From the IMG/VR virus record IMGVR_UViG_3300035195_000113, positions 1 through 59,930 of that record: 59,930 nucleotides of DNA; one strand, given 5' to 3'. A model generated the notes under the pieces. That model did not search any database. It had not been told where the DNA came from and was given only the letters and a program-made list of their open reading frames with translations. The translations under genes and the position numbers were made by a program. Below, piece by piece: positions 57,601 to 59,930 of this stretch. Origin of the DNA: a virus. Numbering within the stretch: position 1 is the stretch's first letter; every line of letters starts with the position of its first letter.

Positions 57601-59930
57601 AAAAATAGCTAGAGAGAAAACAGGACCTGGTAACGCTATATTTGAAATAAAACCTACATCTAAAGGCGAGTTTGGTGCTTATTTTACTATAGGTGGTTAC
57701 ACAACATTAAGAGCTAGACAAAGGTCTTTAGCTAATGAAATTAGTGCTGAGATCATAAAAGATCAAGCTACTATTTTAAAACAAGATATTGATTTTGTTA
57801 GAGAATTAGCGGAGGTTGCTGACCTTAGTGGTGTACAAGTGACAGAGTTAGTGTTACAAACAGAGCTAGAGTCTTTAGCTAATCAGTTTGATAGAAAGAA
57901 AACAGAAGCTACTAAGTTTGATAGAATACAGTTTTCTAAAAACTTTAATAACGATCAAGTAAGTGAGTTAAACAAGAAAGGCAAAAAAATAATAGAACTA
58001 AGCAAAGTGTACACCACTGCTTCGTCTTTAGCAAACAAGCTAATTGAGATACTTGATCCTAAAGTTTTTACAGTTAAAGAGCTAAAAGACTGGAAAAATG
58101 AAATACAATCTAGTGTTAACGCTATATTAAGCCCTAAAAACACTTTACAGGATAATAAGCTAGGTGAGTATGTTGAGCAAAGAGTTGGGAACAAAAGCGA
58201 TCTACCTTTAATAAGAATGCTTGGTTTAAAGTCTTACGACGTGGTTATTAATGGTGTAAAAAAGAAATTTGCTAGTTTTGCTGAAGTTTTTAGAGACAAA
58301 AAATACATAGAGAGACAAAGAAAGCTTCATTTAGACTTTTTTGAACAAAAAGTAAAAACATTAGATGATTTAGTCTCGGTTTTAAAATGGTTTCCAGGCC
58401 ACACAATATCAGCTGGGGCAAGGTATTTCATGAAGTCAAGGAACCAGTCGTTTGCTGGTATGAAAGATTTAGTAGCGGAGCTTAATAAAATACTAGAACC
58501 TTTAGGTTGGGAGATAAAAACAAAGCTAACGATAGATGGTAAAACGCAGTTAGACAAAGTAATCAGCACAAAAACTGGAGAGGTTTTAATAGACAACAAA
58601 GACAAGGTAGTTGGTAAAAAGAAAATAAAATCACTTAGAAATCGCTTAACATCGTCGTCTCAAGATACTAATAAAACTGTTTTGCAGTACATAAAAGAGC
58701 TTCCTCAAAGAATAAAAGATGCGAATGAAGCTTGGAACACTATGATAGATTTTTTAACTTTTGTTAACAAAAACGGTGATAACTTAGATTTTGGAATGAC
58801 TATGATGAGTTTAAAATCTAACATGAGTAGTATGTTGAAAGCTGCTGCTCCTTTAACTTATTATTTTGAAGGGTCATATGTTGGTAAGTTAGTGTATGAG
58901 CATTTAATACCTACAGAGTACGTAGCTCAATCTTTAACTAAGCATTTTAAGATCAAAAAAATAAATTTAAATTCTTTACAAGATCAATACAAGGTCGCTA
59001 TAGTTCCTAAAACAATGGACGACAATATAAATGGGTCTGCTAGACAAGAAAATATGCCTACTTACTGGCAAATTGGCATGGAAGCTTTATTAAGATATTT
59101 TGATGATTTTACTTTTGGTTTTAAAAATATGTATGCTTTAAAAAACCTCCAAACAGGTGATATAGTAGGTAAAAAACATGCGAACGTTCAATTTTCTAAA
59201 ACAGCTAAAATAAAAGCAGAAAACTTTAATAAAGCTATGATGAACGCTAGAAATCCTAATGCACCTGAAAAAGGTATTAGTGTTTTTGATTTTGATGATA
59301 CAATAGCTCAATCTAATAGTAAAGTACTATACGAATTACCTGATGGTAAAAAAGGCAGTATAAATGCCACGGAGTTTGCTTTACAATCTGCTGACTTAGA
59401 ATCTGCTGGCGCAGTGTTTAACTTTGAAGAGTTTAGTAAAGTTATAGAGGGTAAAAAAGGCCCATTATTTGACCTAGCAATGAAGCGTCAAGATAAGTTT
59501 ACTAGTAAAGATATATTTATATTAACAGCTAGACCACAAGAGGCAGCATTTGCTATACACGCATTTTTAAAAGGTATGGGTTTAACTATACCTTTAGATA
59601 ACATAACTGGTTTAGCTGATGGTAAGCCTTCTGCTAAAGCTGATTGGATAATAAGCAAGGCAGCTGAAGGTTACAATAACTTTTACTTTGCGGATGATGC
59701 TTATAAGAATGTTAAAGCTGTACAAAAAGTATTAGACATAATAGACGTTAAAAGAGATGTTCAATTAGCTAAGATACAATTTAGCAAGGATATGGGTGAG
59801 TCTTTTAACGATATATTAGAACAAACAAAAGGTGTTGCTTCTGAAAAAAGATTTTCTAAAGCAGCTGCAAAATCAAGAGGTAGAGATATAGGTAAGTGGA
59901 AGTTTTTCTTACCACCTTCTGCGGAAGACT
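54680..59930 (+). CDS. Giant polyvalent-type virion protein with HExxH and HAD phosphatase domains (partial, >1750 aa)
   Basis: Open from ATG at 54680 to the window end (1750 codons, no stop). Segments: acidic N-terminus; Gly/Ala-rich, possibly membrane-active part (ISAMIGS-like region near 165-200); an HExxH motif AHEVLHPIF at H564, E565, H568; long helical middle; and a HAD phosphatase domain with motif I DFDDT (D1537/D1539), motif II ILTARP (Thr1616), motif III Lys around 1654 and motif IV FADDAYK (D1672/D1673). A repeated QFSK/RFSK peptide occurs at about 1084, 1504, 1700 and 1724. This fits the polyvalent proteins that phages inject with their DNA; N4-type vRNAP was considered, but no RNAP motifs were seen. 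Confidence 0.8.
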   Translation, partial: MEELELIVQRMMDAGESEENIKAVVQEFSAGKQTDPVNVEANAGSEKDMASRSEDGLSAWQSVKNSFSNMFEQVGDLGEFWLDPGGEGEGARSSLDVATNAVYAGIFGQDALDNYVKEKGEDSWMAQGLGSDKTLESIKKHEKEKQESKQTLGIIESAKEGDIGGLLAGGVNAITSMIGSVAYGVGTLGTGFFMDYVAENYIEFNKLKAENLGISLDELINSGKADHATPIGMGAISTGLELVGLGTVLKAGKGAIKGSSSTGLIGSANKYIAEKLIYSSSARKAVSILGAGSTEFTTEILQHASDEINREFGSVAGTDKEAEIAKTFVDAITSEEGLEAGIQGFLGGGGMVGGSYSAKAMSTIRSTVDGNKIDKDITELSNLRNQHKNATDKDVKEGIQIEIDKKESEISDSIRKGNEIYNSLNSDQISEIESLTDLADVAAFKITDLNKKLRRGDITQSQYDSASIGFKNQYKKARQSLIDMNLEKNIEFAKKEAESRGLKFRVYETTKALQKAMNRFKTSKENKQEFKDNKGNIHGFSIGNEIFINKEVAREQGAINVGAHEVLHPIFNKLIGDVKNQGKYVKQFRKSMTSAQRSFVDNQMKERGYTSKDQYNTEYINVFSDALRNKQINYDKNTFEKIGDAVLSIIKPKGYENASFANGKEVYNFIKEYDKSIQQGKLTKSAKKALGDVDLSDASLEGSMQQSQEAVQEVNDIYNNTTDKQIAGFDIADKYRGMAESVFNSLKEGSNYTQNQKEVFNGKKEDMLAMMLYDKIPSQKEDSKARNVVGLVQDFESKKQKYNNVAAYVNTFFKERSKEVFKYFSKDAVNEGLTKEDGTLKTAVSSKTNETSNIDQGKKARKLSSFDKLMKGDKSFVDPKIKSNIITKLTKNLKRIAFKGRFNAENITNEIKSLIKQEIENTVVKRMGKISKTKTGVIVSEEYKSFHSENFNSIIKALPISVIKKKYLKLFNSKKIAREKTGPGNAIFEIKPTSKGEFGAYFTIGGYTTLRARQRSLANEISAEIIKDQATILKQDIDFVRELAEVADLSGVQVTELVLQTELESLANQFDRKKTEATKFDRIQFSKNFNNDQVSELNKKGKKIIELSKVYTTASSLANKLIEILDPKVFTVKELKDWKNEIQSSVNAILSPKNTLQDNKLGEYVEQRVGNKSDLPLIRMLGLKSYDVVINGVKKKFASFAEVFRDKKYIERQRKLHLDFFEQKVKTLDDLVSVLKWFPGHTISAGARYFMKSRNQSFAGMKDLVAELNKILEPLGWEIKTKLTIDGKTQLDKVISTKTGEVLIDNKDKVVGKKKIKSLRNRLTSSSQDTNKTVLQYIKELPQRIKDANEAWNTMIDFLTFVNKNGDNLDFGMTMMSLKSNMSSMLKAAAPLTYYFEGSYVGKLVYEHLIPTEYVAQSLTKHFKIKKINLNSLQDQYKVAIVPKTMDDNINGSARQENMPTYWQIGMEALLRYFDDFTFGFKNMYALKNLQTGDIVGKKHANVQFSKTAKIKAENFNKAMMNARNPNAPEKGISVFDFDDTIAQSNSKVLYELPDGKKGSINATEFALQSADLESAGAVFNFEEFSKVIEGKKGPLFDLAMKRQDKFTSKDIFILTARPQEAAFAIHAFLKGMGLTIPLDNITGLADGKPSAKADWIISKAAEGYNNFYFADDAYKNVKAVQKVLDIIDVKRDVQLAKIQFSKDMGESFNDILEQTKGVASEKRFSKAAAKSRGRDIGKWKFFLPPSAED

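Noticed and set aside
1-59930. CRISPR array, prophage integrase or attachment sites, insertion sequences
   Set aside because: No regularly spaced direct repeats of suitable length, no recombinase or transposase gene and no att-like repeat at the tRNA were seen; short repeats found are promoters, iteron-like units or fibre modules.

Overview
The window reads as one contiguous stretch of a lytic, tailed, podovirus-type phage genome. It is AT-rich, densely coded, and has no integrase, transposase, rRNA or host-like housekeeping operon. Most starts have A-rich leaders instead of a Shine-Dalgarno sequence, and many genes meet as stop-N-ATG (TAATATG) or ATGA. The fibre proteins are of the type common in aquatic phages. 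Together these point to a phage of a Bacteroidota host, probably aquatic or marine flavobacteria; the host is inferred. Portal, capsid, ring-like and stabilization-like proteins follow the order of the crAss-like (Crassvirales-type) virion module, and the stabilization-like protein has the N-terminus I associate with Bacteroidota podoviruses. Both window ends cut a gene: a GIY-YIG/MazG protein on the left and a giant virion protein on the right.

Left arm (1-13.2 kb, every gene on the minus strand): nucleotide metabolism and replication (MazG-like protein, thymidylate-synthase homologue with a dCMP-hydroxymethylase signature, Toprim primase-helicase, SSB-like protein, RecE-like exonuclease, ERF annealing protein, ATP-dependent DNA ligase), a phage sigma factor with an HTH partner, and then about 20 tiny unknown genes. 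These small genes are punctuated by six copies of a 33-bp element, TTACAAAC-N2-AATACGA-N7-TGGATAATA. All copies are in the same orientation and lie 5-48 nt before a start codon, so they look like phage-specific promoters. One good tRNA-Met(CAT) and three non-canonical tRNA-like elements lie among them; all four have CTAA directly after the discriminator base.

Centre (13.1-13.6 kb): a non-coding divergent control region. It has clustered TGTCA repeats, a very G-rich tract that contrasts with the AT-rich genome, and an 8-bp dyad. It is the best origin or regulatory candidate in the window.

Right arm (13.6-59.9 kb, every gene on the plus strand): two small proteins; GroEL and GroES; a wHTH protein; small virion or accessory proteins sharing short peptide motifs (one with HExxH); a GTA-type 3TM holin; a 15-kb adhesin region (repeat fibres, three LamG-type lectin-like proteins, a fibre ending in an S74 chaperone/peptidase domain, a vWA plus FN3-like protein); a tandem GroES-like protein; large terminase, portal, scaffold-like protein and major capsid protein; two stem-loop terminators; ring-like and stabilization-like proteins; beta-rich proteins; ejection-type proteins; and a giant (>1750 aa) polyvalent-type protein with an HExxH segment and a complete HAD phosphatase motif set.

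Proposed working: the left arm copies, recombines and possibly modifies the DNA and supplies a sigma factor for the repeated promoters. The right arm builds the particle, with phage chaperonins folding capsid or fibre proteins, and carries enzymes injected with the genome.
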